Shown here one piece after another: positions 49,283 through 60,240 of a stretch of DNA of 64,000 nucleotides. A model generated the notes under the pieces. It was given only the letters and a program-made list of their open reading frames with translations. It made no database searches and had not been told where the DNA came from. The DNA lies in NCBI RefSeq assembly GCF_963678635.1, contig NC_087066.1, forward strand, positions 456,201 to 520,200, in the 5' to 3' direction. Origin of the DNA: Symsagittifera roscoffensis (lineage: Eukaryota > Xenacoelomorpha > Acoela > Convolutidae). The position numbers and the translations under genes were made by a program. Numbering within the stretch: position 1 is the stretch's first letter; each line of letters starts with the position of its first letter.

Positions 49283-50485
49283 CGTTTGGTGGGCGTGCTG
49301 CTTGTCTCAAAAGCAGCTCGGCGCAATATCCAAAGCGGACTCAAAGCAGTATTCGGAACCTCAAGAAAAAAGTATTTCGGACTAATAATCGGAAGAGATG
49401 GTCTCAGATTAGGCGACCAGGGTGTGCGGTCGGAGTTTGGCTGTTCCAGAGTGTGCAGACAGTGGGTGCAGGCTGTTCCAGAGTGTAGTGTAGTTGGCTC
49501 AGCGGAGGATTGTTGGGTCACGTGGAACGGATTTCTTTCTCCACTCCTGAAACTTTTTCCCGGTGATCGCCCAATCTCCAAAACTGTAAGATCCGACAAA
49601 CTTTTAAAAAAACTTTCAAATTGTGCTATAAAATTGATTTACGCTGTCATTTATGTTGAAATTTTTCCCGCAAGCTAGCCCCCGGTAATTTTTCTCAATT
49701 CCCAAAATTTTTGGACAGTTCCGTTGGACTGAAATATCTTACAGTCGGTACATAGACAAACTGACTTGACATTTTTTCTCGATACCAAAGTTTTTGGATA
49801 TATTTGAACGGAATATTAATCAGTGAAATCGGAACATAGACAAGAGGTACTGGACTAGTTTTTTGGATTAGTTTAAGACTCGAACCTGCTGACCAAAATT
49901 TTCTGAAAAGTTTTGTGAAAAAACTAAAAAAAATTGACAGAAAATCCTCAAAACGTCTCCAGAATTCCGCCAAACTGTGCTGTGAGATGACACCAACCTC
50001 ATGTTAAGTGGTCTGGTAGCGAAATATCAGCCAAACTAAGTTGAGTTTTTTCAGCCTCAGGTTTCTTCCGCGTGTGTTGTTGGAACTTAACCAATTTGCC
50101 TGATCCCCCACCCACCATTGGTGAAACTGAAAGCCAGTTCGCTTCAAATAAAACAAAGCCGTTTCAGCCCGTTTGATTATTGACTTTGTTGCGTGACAGT
50201 AAAGTTAAGTGGTCACGTACGGTGATATTAAGTGAGTTAAGTTGAATTCTTTCATCCTCAGGTTTACTCCGTGTGTGTTGGTGGAGTTCAACCGACCTAC
50301 TTAATTTTCCAACCCCATTGGTACTTAAGCGTAAAGAAGCCGTCGCATAGATCCCATAAGTATATGGTATTCATTCTAGGAGCTAGTTCCTTGATCAAGC
50401 GCTCCAAAAACTTCCCGCTCAGTCCCAGAAGCGCGTCAAAGATAATTGCTTCACGAAGCCAGGTTTAAGTTTGAACTTAAACGCT
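49283..50485 (+). other. Rest of the BEL/Pao leader
   Basis: No supported ORF for most of it. A diverged direct repeat of about 100 bp containing CCTCAGGTTT and TGTGTTGTTGGA / TGTGTTGGTGGA occurs at about 50035-50130 and 50232-50330. The end (50330-50468) has coding-like words in one frame (SHKYMVFILGASSLIKRSKN) that appear to be the N-terminal part of the ORF that follows. Confidence 0.45.
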
Positions 50486-51006
50486 AGGGACTCCCAGAAA
50501 CAATACAGTATTACCTTAATCACTACTTGTCGCACCGTAACGACCTTGTAATTTGGCACGACGTCATTAATAACTCGATAAGTAGGCACCGCAACAACAA
50601 TAACCGTAAGCTGAGTAGTGAGCAACTTGTCGATTTGTTATCAAGGTATAGGAAAAACATTTGCTCGATCGTATACTGTAGACGGAACGGAATCGAGGAT
50701 ATAGAGGAAAGTTTTGGTTCAACAGGTATTCTCGTTCTGAACGTCGTTAAAGACTTTATCTCTAAGCGTAAGGCTAAGGACCAGGTACTAATTGAGAAGT
50801 ACAAAGAGCTTCACCAGCCTCTTTCCCTTGAGTTAAAGACTCTCCTCCTTCTAAGGCATTATAGCGCCAATTTTAACATCCTTAAAACACGTAAGAATCG
50901 GAACCGCTTACCCCTCAAAGCTCGGAAAGCTATAAAAAATAGGCTTCAGGCAGAAGCTTTGAGACGTCAAGTTCCCCCGTCTTGTAAGCTAATGTTGATT
51001 TGTTAA
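50340..51006 (+). pseudogene. Extra ORF upstream of BEL/Pao gag (SGNH-like?)
   Basis: The main frame is open from 50488 to 51006 without a good ATG near the start. It contains GLPETIQYYLNHYLSHRNDL, VIWHDVINNSISRH, NICSIVYCRRNGI and LKTLLLLRHYSANFNILKTR and a basic tail. The preceding frame has YMVFILGASSLIKR. A strand ending GASS, then a WHDVINNS motif, then a strand ending in CRRNG resembles a reduced SGNH-type fold, where block III Asn would be in this motif. The assignment is tentative. The protein is not part of usual BEL/Pao coding sequence. Confidence 0.45.
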
Positions 51007-51099
51007 TGCAAATTTAATTACGTACCAAAACAGTATCTCATTCTATTGATTGTTTTCTATAAGTGAGAATCCGTAGATTATTGTCAATTTGTGAAAAAC

Positions 51100-52638
51100 A
51101 TGGACAAAAATTTCCAAAGTAAGATACGCAAGTTATTTGAAACCCGTCTAATTTTTGAAAACGAGCTGCTTAAAGGTCTTTCATTATTACTTGAGTATAT
51201 TGAGAATAATAGTCGTACTATAAAAATTGATAATGCCGTTTACAAATGTAAAAATGCGTTGGAAAAAGCTGTCAACGTCAATGAGCAATTAATTAGGTTA
51301 GCGGGAAAAACGGAAAACCATGAAAAAATTATTGCTCAGCAAGACCTTTGTCTTAAGAAAGTAACCGAAATGAAAAATAAAGTAAAGCATGAAGCTCAGA
51401 TTTACAAGATGAGCCTTGAACCTTCGTCATTTCCAGCAGCCGGCATTACAGGGAGCAAGGGATCTTTACAACAAACTAGGTCTGGGACATCCTCACGCTC
51501 GCACAAAACAAGAGATTCAGAAGCACGATTTTCTGAAAACAGGTCTAAGGTCTCTAATAAGTCTAAGGATAGTAGAAAGCTTGACTCACATAAGTCTGAT
51601 AAATCTGCTTCCACTCGTCATACGTCGACTGTTCGCACTATGTCATCAAGTGAGAAACGGCATGAATAAGCTTTAGTAAAACGACGTCATGAGGAGCTGG
51701 AAAGGCAGTATCAAGTGTATTTAAGACTTAAAGAGCAAGAGAACCGTCTTAAGTTCGAACAAAGTCAGCTGGAACTAGAGCAATTGGCTGAAAGTCATAA
51801 AAGGCAACTAATTGAATTGGAACTGAAAGCGTTTGAACTTGAGGACAGTATATCTGAAGTTAGCGAGAAGGTAGAGGAAAGTAACTCGACAGGAGTAAGT
51901 CAACCTACTTCAAAAGTAGCAACCGATCGGACTAATGATTGGGTAGACTCTGTTAGTTCACAAGCACCTCCCGACGTGGCTAGTGCGCCAGGTTTGCAGG
52001 CCTTCACTCCTATACCCATTTCGTCAGGACCGACGACTTCCGCCATCCTCGCTCATGCAATTCACACCAGTAATAGTCATAACCATGAGCACACAGCATT
52101 GAGTGACCCTGGAATCCATAGTTATGGACGTCGGGCTATGCCTCAATTTGGTAAGGCAAGCCTTTTGCCATTGCAAGCTTCTGTTCCGTTCCCAGTTAAC
52201 AATATGCATTCTAGTGCACACGTGTTACCACCACCGTCTGCTGTTCCTTTACAGACCTTGAGTTCAAACATAACTAATGGTAGTTTTGCCAGCGCGCAAC
52301 CGGAATCATTACCTGTCCCAATGTTACCGGCACAACCCGGTTCTGCTTTTGTTTCTTTGTCACCTGCATTTGCTGGTGGTGGCTTCTCATCTTCTGGAGT
52401 AAACCCAACGCCGGTTTTCTTTTCGGCACCTAATTGCCATGCAGCGCCAGTCCAGATGCAACATACTCTTCCCTTTGTTCCGCATACTGTGTCACCTAAT
52501 ATCAACGATTACTACACAAGTGAAGCAAACTTATGGCGATTGGCAGCTACAAAACCAATCGTCACTCCTGCTCAGTGTTGTAATGCTGGAAACATTTTTT
52601 CTACTAGTGGTGGGACTGTGTATTTTAATACTCCCTAG
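51100..52638 (+). pseudogene. gag: BEL/Pao Gag N-terminal coiled-coil and Pro-rich region
   Basis: Frame from the ATG at 51100 with one in-frame TAA at 51667-51669. The first part is helical (FQSKIRKLFETRLIFENELL, NALEKAVNVNEQLIRLAGK), then Ser/Lys-rich; the second part continues as a coiled coil (VKRRHEELERQYQVYLRLKE, RQLIELELKAFELEDSISEV) and a long Pro/Ser/Ala-rich linker to 52638. Size and layout agree with the N-terminal Gag of Pao-type elements. At about 52635 the coding frame shifts into the DUF1759 domain. Confidence 0.75.
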
Positions 52639-53300
52639 CTCAACCACAACATGTTCCGCATTTTGTCAATCATACTAATACTGGTTATCAGCCAGTCAAC
52701 GAAGACTACGCACCGTCTTCCGCTCATCCGAACCAAGGTTGTTCATCGGATCGACCTCTCTCCGCTCGTGAACTGGCGGAACTATTGATGCATAGCCGTA
52801 AAGATAATCTTCCTGAATGGAAGTTAGCCCAGTTTGACGACAACCCGTTAAGCTGGCTCGAATTGTTTGGTCAATTTAAGTCCACCGTTGATTCCGCTGT
52901 TTTCACCGATGATACGAAACTGACATACTTAAAAACGCTCGTCACAGGCAAAGCAAAAACCGCAATTGCGGAGTTTAGTTATAGTGGCGTTATGTACAAG
53001 GATGCACTGGCCACCTTGCAACGGAAGTTTGGGCAACCACATGCTATTGTTGGTGCGCATCTTGATAAGCTGAACACTTTTCCTCCACTTAAGATGCACA
53101 ATTCGGAAAAGGTCATTAGTTTCTCCTCTGCCATATCTGGCCTCGTAGCTGTTTTCAAATCATTGTCTTTCAGCGATGATCTAAAGAGTGTTAACTTGTT
53201 AAACCAAGCTGTTAGTAAACTTCCGCCTAACCTCAAGGAGGCTTGGTCAATGCATACTGTTAGACATAATTGGCAGCGACCAGCACTCTTAAGACTTTAA
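52635..53300 (+). pseudogene. gag: BEL/Pao capsid-like domain (DUF1759)
   Basis: The frame is open upstream of its ATG at 52788 to about 52635. It contains the DUF1759-type words LPEWKLAQFDDNPLSWLELF, KLTYLKTLVTGKAKTAIAEF and DALATLQRKFGQPHAIVGAH. The frame breaks at about 53260 and continues in another phase. It would form the capsid of cytoplasmic particles. Confidence 0.85.
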
Positions 53301-53580
53301 CAACTGGTTGAAAGAAAAGGCCGACGAGGGGCATGAAAGATTACGTTTACTCAACTCTAAGGCAAAAAACGAGGAACCAGTGAAACCAAAAACAACCAAA
53401 GTTTTTGCAGCCAATAGCCAGGTAACTAGTAAAGCTCAGGATAAGTCTAAGTTTCTACCGTGCGTTTTGTGTAAGGGTAGTCATGCATTGTTCAATTGTG
53501 CTGTTTTTAAGGAAAAGAATGCTACTCAGCGAGCAAAATACGTAGCTGAACAGAAACTTTGCTTCGCTTGCCTCAAGTAG
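53255..53580 (+). pseudogene. gag: BEL/Pao nucleocapsid zinc knuckle
   Basis: This frame continues the capsid (LTTGLKEKADEGHERLRLLN-type words from about 53280), then a basic linker, and a CCHC knuckle CVLCKGSHALFNC near 53460-53500, followed by LCFACLK and a TAG at 53578. In Pao elements a protease with an active-site Asp follows at once. Here that part is missing. Confidence 0.75.
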
Positions 53581-54486
53581 GGGAGCCCGTTAACTTGTCA
53601 ATTATTGGTTTCAATTCAATCACCATTGTTGAGACTCAGAGGGTCAAGTTTACAGTTTCCTCCGAGCCGAATAACACTGATTTGGTATTTTCTCTCTGTG
53701 CATATGTTAAAGACAATATTCGGATTGGTTCCGAATTAATCAATATTGCTGATATGCAGAATAAATATCCACAATTAGCACCTATTAAGCCCTCTCAATA
53801 TACGTATGAAGACGTTGAAGTTATTATCGGACAAGACTACTACCACGCCGTTAGACTCATTGAGTTCATCTTGGGAGATGATAAAAACTCACCGTGTTCC
53901 GTTCGCCTACCGATAGGTTGGGTCATAAGTGGTCCGTTGCCGCCGTCCGTTAATTCTACTTCTTCGTGTTTCAAGTGTGTTGTTGAAGAATCTTCTCTGA
54001 CCGACCAGATAAAATCCTGGTACGAATTGGAATCTTATGGTGCTTTCAAACAAGTCGATGCCCGTTCCGCCGGGGATAAACGTGCTTTATCCATCCTTAA
54101 TTCTGAAACCGTTCACAATGGCGAAAGATACATTGTGCCTATGCTTTGGATTGATAGTAATGTCAGTCTACCAAACAACTATTACTCGTCACTCGCCCAA
54201 TTTAAAACATTGGAGAGGAGGTTAAGTAAAGACCCTGAGCTGCGCGAAAGTTACGCAGAAGCAATTAGAGAGGACATTAGGAAAGGCTATGTAATTACCG
54301 TCGAACCGCATGATCCACGTAAGCGTTCCGATCGCGAGTGGTATCTCCCGCTCCATCCCGTCGTTAATCCGAATAAGCCGGGTAAGGTGCGCCGAGTCCT
54401 TAATGGGGCTTCTAAGTTTCACGGCACATCCTTAAATAAGTCCTTTTTGGTGGGTCCGGACCTACTCCAAAATTTAATTTTTGTAC
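53580..54486 (+). pseudogene. pol: BEL/Pao protease remnant and RT N-terminus
   Basis: The frame begins in the second half of the protease domain (DUF1758-like word EDVEVIIGQDYYHAVRLIEF, VRLPIGWVISGPLP). The catalytic DSG/DTG-containing segment should precede it and is absent, which indicates a deletion at about 53578. The RT N-terminus follows with REWYLPLHPVVNPNKPGKVR, VLNGASKFHGTSLNKSFLVG. At about 54480 the frame shifts by one base. Confidence 0.8.
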
Positions 54487-55194
54487 TTTTGCGATTCCGT
54501 CTCCGCGGATATAGAGGGTATGTTCCTCCAGGTAGGAGTCCTTGCCCGCGACCAAATTTCGCTCCGTTTTTTGAGGCGGGAGGATACCACTTCCGATGTG
54601 GTAGTTCATCAGTACACTCGCCATATATTCGGCGCACGGGATTCGCCTACATGCGCCAATTTCGCGTTGCGAAAAACAGCAATTGATAATATGTCCCTAT
54701 ACCCTGAGGCCGCCTCAGTCGTAAATGAAAAATTTTACATAGACGATTACTTAGATTCTTTCGAGAACGTTACCCATGCAATTAAAATTAGTCGCGATTT
54801 GGTTTCTTTACTAAAATTGGGAGGATTTAATTTGACTAAATTTGTCAGGAATGCTGATGAACTCACTTCAGCAATGAACCCCGAGGAATCCGAAACCTCG
54901 TCTTCACCCATCAGGGAAATATGTAACGGTGCCGAAAAATCATCACACGTCTTAGGTCTTAAGTGGGACCAAGTGAAAGACACATTGGTTGTTAGCAGAG
55001 ACGTGGATCGTCCTCTCGATAAAGCAATAACTCAACGAACCGTCTTGAGTTTCGTCTCTTCTGTGTTTGACCCTGTTGGGTTAGTAGCTCCATACACAGT
55101 TAGGGTCCGTCTTTTACTGAAAGATATTTGGAAAATCAGTGGTCAAAGTTGGGACGACGAATTGCCAGAAGACATAAGAGATAAATTTCTCTAG
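54481..55194 (+). pseudogene. pol: BEL/Pao reverse transcriptase, palm and thumb
   Basis: The frame carries DIEGMFLQVGV (first catalytic Asp region), HIFGARDSPTCANFALRK, FYIDDYLDSF (YIDD active site) and thumb words GLKWDQVKDTLVVSRD and SSVFDPVGLVAPYTVRVRLL, all typical of Pao-type RT. It ends with one in-frame TAG at 55192-55194, after which the same frame continues with RNase H sequence. Confidence 0.88.
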
Positions 55195-57190
55195 TGGCTC
55201 TCCGGTCTCCCTCTCTTAGGGCAATTGAATATTCCCCGTTGTTACTTCACAGAGCCTGTTGATCAAATTGAGCTCCACATGTTCGGTGATAGCTCGCAGG
55301 ACGTTTTCTGTGCTGTTGGATTTTTGCGTGCGCGTTTCGCGAGCTCGCATAAAACTCAAATATCGTTCATTTTTGGTAAAGCTCGCTTTGCGCCCATGAA
55401 AGCGCTATCTATACCAAAGCTAGAGCTTCAAGCTGCTCTGCTCGCCACACGACTAAAAGATGATATACTGACCGCCCTTATCGTCTCTATTAATCATGTC
55501 TACATTTGGACAGATAGTACAACAGTTTTGCAGTGGCTAAACTCCACTGAAAAATTACCTGTATTCGTCGCTAATCGTGTCGGCGAAATCCTCGAATCGA
55601 CCACTATTGATGAGTGGCACCATGTTCTGAGCGGCGATAATCCAGCTGATACCGGAACCTGGGGGATTTCTTCGGAAGCCCTCAAGGATAGCAGCTGGGT
55701 TATTGGTCCGAGCATTCTCAGGACTACCGATTGGCCGTTTATACCCGACGAATGTGTAATCAATAAAATTCGTTTGAAGGGTCCTTCTTGTGACGTTGAT
55801 AATTGCTTGGAGACATCATCTTCCTTTGTCACCGATGTCACATCCGACAAACATCCCGAATACGGGTTCAATTGGGAAAGGTTCAGTTCCTTTACAAGAT
55901 ATAAACGAGTAGTCGCTTTTATTTTGAGGATGTTGCCTTCACATAAGCATTTTCGTGGTAAGGACTTACGAATCACCGACCCCACTGAACTTGATATTGC
56001 AGAAAGCAGACTGATTCAACTTGCTCAGATAGAATCCTTACCCGTTGAGTTCAAAACACTCACTGCTAGCAAACCTATTAAGAATAGTAGTAAAATTGCC
56101 ACATACTCGCCATTTATCGGTCCCGCTGGTATCATTCGTTCAACCGGACGGATTGTGCGCTTAGTGAATACCGAGTTTGATACTAAGCACCCAATAATAC
56201 TCGACGCCCGATATACCCTAATTCGTTTGTTGGCCCGCAGTCTCCACCACAAGCATTTTCATCAAAGTTTAGATTACATGCGCTCCGTTTTAAATATGAA
56301 ATATGCAATACTTGGGTTGCGTCGACTACTTCGTTCTATCGAAAATCAATATGTAACATGCCGTAAACGCAAAGCAAGTACCATCCAGCCTATTATGTCC
56401 GATTTACCTGTCGAACGTCTCGGATATAAGCAACCACCCTTCAATCATACGGGTGTGGATTACTTTGGACCGCTTTACGTTCCGGTTCGCAGAAGCACTG
56501 AGAAAAGATGGGGATTTCTTTTTACTTGCCTCACCACCAGGGCTGTACACCTTGAGATTGTACCATCTCTGGACACCAGTTCTTGTGTCATGGGCATTGA
56601 ACGGTTCATTGCGCTTCGTGGTACGCCAAGCACAATCTGGTCGGATAACGGCACGAACTTCGTTGGTGCGGAAAAGGAATTACTTGCCTGTACCAAGAGC
56701 TGGAATGGCATGGATCCGACCAGTTTTGCACACAAAGGTGTTACTTGGAAATTGAACCCGCCAGGCGCACCCCATCATGGCGGCTCCTGGGAACGCCTCG
56801 TCCGAAGCGTGAAGCGCGTGCTGTACGATATCCTAGGCAGTAGGCGAGTCACTGAAGAGGTGTTAGGAACAACACTCTGCTTAGTTGAGCAGGCTTTGAA
56901 TTCGAGGCCAATCACTCCCGTTAGTACCGACTCACGTGAGCTAGAAGCGTTAACCCCAAACCATTTTTCGCTTGGACAACATGCCACAAGCTTTCCTTTG
57001 CTTTTACCCGGGGAGCACTTCGATCACAAGAAAAGGTACAGTCATATGCTAACGCGATTTGGTCTCGTTGGTTTCGAGAATATGTTCCCTCGCTGAATAA
57101 GCGTGTCAAGTGGCACACTCATTCTGACTTCACTCTTAAAACAGGCGATCTCGTGTGGGTGTGTGACATTCGACCAGAATGTGAAAAATG
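55195..57190 (+). pseudogene. pol: BEL/Pao RNase H, integrase and DUF5641 start
   Basis: In the same frame as RT. RNase H-like words include ELHMFGDSSQDVFCAVGFL, SIPKLELQAALLATRL and YIWTDSTTVLQWLN. The integrase has a zinc-binding region with a decayed HHCC (HKHFHQSLDYMR, then ENQYVTCRKRKAST) and a catalytic core with GVDYFGPLYV, WSDNGTNFVGAE and GGSWERLVRSVKR. Near 57040 the frame shifts, and DUF5641-type words (YVPSLNKRVKWH, FTLKTGDLVWVCDIRPE) run to about 57185, where the element ends abruptly. The Cys of the first finger half appears replaced, so integrase function would be impaired. Confidence 0.85.
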
Positions 57191-57759
57191 CAATCTCTGC
57201 AGAATTCGAAATTTTAGAAGCGAGCCTTCCGGATTGGTGATTATTAAGAATTAAGAACGTTATTGGAACGATTGGCCAAACGGTGAGGGCTAGAATATTC
57301 TGGTATTTTAAAACTTTAAAAATTCGATTTATGACGTCATATTTCTGAGAAACGTCAGAAACGGCCATTTTGGCTAAAACGAGAAAGAAAAACAGAACAA
57401 CATTAGTTGCGCGGACAATAAGTACAAAAATTGTGAGAAAAAACAACAGCAGATTGCAGAAATAGCAGTGAACACTCCGAGTTGCAACTATTGTGTCGCT
57501 ACAATAGTTGCAAGGCCGTTGCAGAAAACGGTGAAGGGTGGAGGACAGCCTTCCGGATTAAGAAGAAGTCAAGATTAGCGAACTTGATTCAGTGGATTCA
57601 AGAATCCGGAAGGGTTTCGGGACTGAAACTTTTAGCCCGTTATATAGACTTTTAGCTTCTTGTCATGTCCTGATTTGAATTTAATTAACATCTGGATTCA
57701 TTTTGATAAGGATGAGAAGCTAGGAGTTGGGGGAAAGGGTTGATCCATCTTCGACGGAG
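57191..57759. other. Non-coding DNA with CCGGA(A/G)GGGT motifs
   Basis: The join to the truncated BEL/Pao element is abrupt. The palindrome TGACGTCA lies at 57332-57339. Motif copies occur in inverted orientation near 57225 and 57546 and in direct orientation at 57604. No gene. Confidence 0.5.
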
Positions 57760-60240
57760 ATGATGATTTTTATCTACTGAACAAAAACAATAGTAATATA
57801 ATCAATAGTAGTAGCCCTGTTTTTAGGAGTGACCTCGTGGTCTGGGGATACTGAGACCCAGCCATGAGCTCACTATTTCTGCATGTAATCTAGTTAATTT
57901 GGGTGTTTTGACCGAAGTCAAAAGCAGTAACGTTTTTGTCGACCCGATGTTAGAAAAGACCACCGAAAAGTACTGGCTTGGTAGAGACGGTGAAAAGCAT
58001 GCAAAGCTCTGTTTAGACGTTAGCCAGTCGTCTTATGACTTAGTTTTGTCTTCCGTCGATATGTATCTTCCTGGCGAATGTTACATAGATGTTTTTATGG
58101 CGCTCCTGGGTGTTATTCTTTTTTAACATCATGACCGGCAGAACCGTTAACGAACACTCCGCGCCGAGCGGATGCTCACATTAACGCCCTTAATAGGCCT
58201 AAACCGCCGGGGCTGAAGGGTGTTTCGGAACGCGGAAGCCTTCCGGATTACCGTGAATAGCTTTTTAACTTAAATAAGACCGAAAATTCACGAATCAGGA
58301 AGGGTGGGGGGATCGGCTATTCCCTCGTTCTATGAGAGGTTTGTGACCAAAAACACTTAAAGATATATATAAAACCAAACAAAAAGTAGTATAGTACCCA
58401 AGAAAAACAAAAAACAAAAAACAATAACCGAAAAAACCAAAAACAGTAAAAAAGTAAAAAAAAATCAGTAGAAATCATCCCCCCAGACAAGATTGGATCC
58501 GACGCCCCCGTTTGTTGTTGATAGATATATTGTTGTTAAAGGCATTTATATCAGTCAGGATTGTTACGATCAGTTTTTTAGCCCGTTTGTGAGGCTTGTA
58601 CTGTAGGGTTATTCTAGCATTTAAGCACGTTAATGATAAATTGCGCTCAATCCGGAAGGGTCAGCTGATTTGCGCTCAATTCGGAAGGGTCTTGGGAGAA
58701 GACTGATCCGGCAAGCAGTACAAGAGAGCAACGAGGCTCAACGACAACAACAATCGACTGTTGGGTATCGTTAACAAGTTTTGTATCCCTTTTGGTGCAA
58801 AAATTAAGATAGTAATCTGTGGGGGATTCGACAGTGCTGCACTGTAGTGACCCTTCACCGATTTGCGAATATCCGAGTTAAGCACCTTAATTCGGATATT
58901 AAACAAACCCGGAGGGGTATAGTATTACTAATATTATTAATTATATAGCCTATATTAATGGTCTTATATCGTTTTTCAGTCAAAAACAACGAAAACAGAA
59001 CGGTTTTTAGGGTCAAAATAGCGATATTTTGATCCCGCCACAAGTCGCGATTTTTGAGATATCGATATTTTTTGAAACGGAAAAAAGCGCTAAGTTAGTG
59101 TTTTACATCGTAACTGCACTACCATAATAGATAGAACCGGTTAAGTTGAGTTCGAAAGTGATTGGAACTATTTTGGTACCGAAAACCGAAATTTCGTGAT
59201 TTTTGAGAAAACGAAACACTATAAATTTAGAAAATTTTTTGAAATTTTTGAGTTACGACAGTAAAAATAGTTGTTCGGACAACGTCCACTAGTGAATCTA
59301 CAAGTTTTAAAACCCGCTACCCGAAAGCCTTCCGGGTTGCAGAGAAATCGAACTTAACGTGTTTGATTTGGTGGATTCATCAATCCGGAGGGGTACAGGT
59401 AGCATAGTTTTTCGCAAATTTCTTCTACAAAAGCGTTTTAGATCGGGCCTTTTGCATTGAAATAGAAGAGTATAGGCCTCCTGAGCTCGGATCAATAATT
59501 TTTAGGTCGAAAGGACCAGCTTTGCGGAAAAAGTTAGGCGGAACCTATAATAGAGAAAATTTTTGAGTTTAGAAAAGAGACGTTTTGGTTAATAACTTTG
59601 GAACTACTGAGCATATTGAGTTGATCTTGGTACCAATAGATCAGAAATTAGCTGAGCTTACTGAGAGGGACATAAATTTTTCGGAAAAGTAAGCGTGAAA
59701 CTTTTGTGAGATTGTTTTTAGCAAATTCACCAATTTGGGAGGGTAGACCCTTACCGTTTTACAAAATTTTTTTAGAAACGCTCTTTCACCCCTACCAAAA
59801 GGTAATAGCGGTTGAATAAAGTAACTTCAGGCTGTTCTAGACGGAAAGGGAAGGCTAACGGCACAGCAAAACCTTAATCGAGCCGAAGTTAGGCGAGCGA
59901 TAAGACCCTTCACCGTTAGTGTGATCTGTCAAATAAGAGGCTTAACTTCAATCCGGAAGGGTCTAGGAAAGTAGTACATACCCTTCCTAGTTAATTGAAA
60001 GAGCAAAATTGCATCGGAGAACGCATCCGGAGGGGTATAGGTTGAAAGAAGGTAAACTCCGAAAAGCTACTTTTACAAAACCGGAGGGCTCCCAATCCGG
60101 AGGGGTCAAAGATTTTTCAAGTTAGGAGTGGTCCGAATCCAGAGGGGTCTTATATTAACTAACTCAGAGGGGTCCCAATCCGGAGGGGTCCAGGTTCTGC
60201 CAGTTCCGAAGGGTCATATTTGTGCCAATCCGGAGGGGTA
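57225..60240. repeat. Dispersed AATCCGGAGGGGT motif family
   Basis: A 13-bp motif, AATCCGGAGGGGT or AATCCGGAAGGGT, occurs many times: direct near 57604, 58649, 58677 (one mismatch), 58907, 59382, 59950, 60023, 60080, 60093, 60134, 60162, 60177, 60203 and 60227, and inverted near 57225, 57546, 58237 and 59327. Spacing is irregular until about 59.95 kb and then dense. It is not a simple tandem repeat. Confidence 0.85.
57760..58560 (+). repeat. Diverged LTR-like fragments before gag copy 4
   Basis: 57767-57875 matches 22330-22540. 58088-58135 matches the words TTTTTATGGCGCTCCTGG and CATCATGAC of 4117-4155. 58410-58500 is an A-rich tract followed by CCAGACAAGATTGGATC, like 580-700. These suggest a diverged LTR of the same Gypsy family in the same orientation as the gag at 61021. 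Two short frames inside it (57899-58126) are not supported as genes. Confidence 0.55.

Larger units (their letters stand above)
48996..57190 (+). mobile_element. Decayed BEL/Pao LTR retrotransposon
   Basis: A primer site at 48996 is followed by leader repeats, an extra upstream ORF, coiled-coil Gag, DUF1759 capsid, CCHC knuckle, a protease remnant, RT with YIDDYL, RNase H and integrase with intact DDE words, and the start of a DUF5641-type C-terminus. The order is typical of BEL/Pao. It is broken by several frameshifts and stops and ends at about 57190 without a visible 3' LTR. The 5' LTR presumably ends with CA at 48992, but no second copy exists in the window to confirm its extent. Confidence 0.88.

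Noticed and set aside
57332-57339. TGACGTCA as a functional CRE promoter element
   Set aside because: One eight-base palindrome with no gene downstream is expected by chance at this scale.
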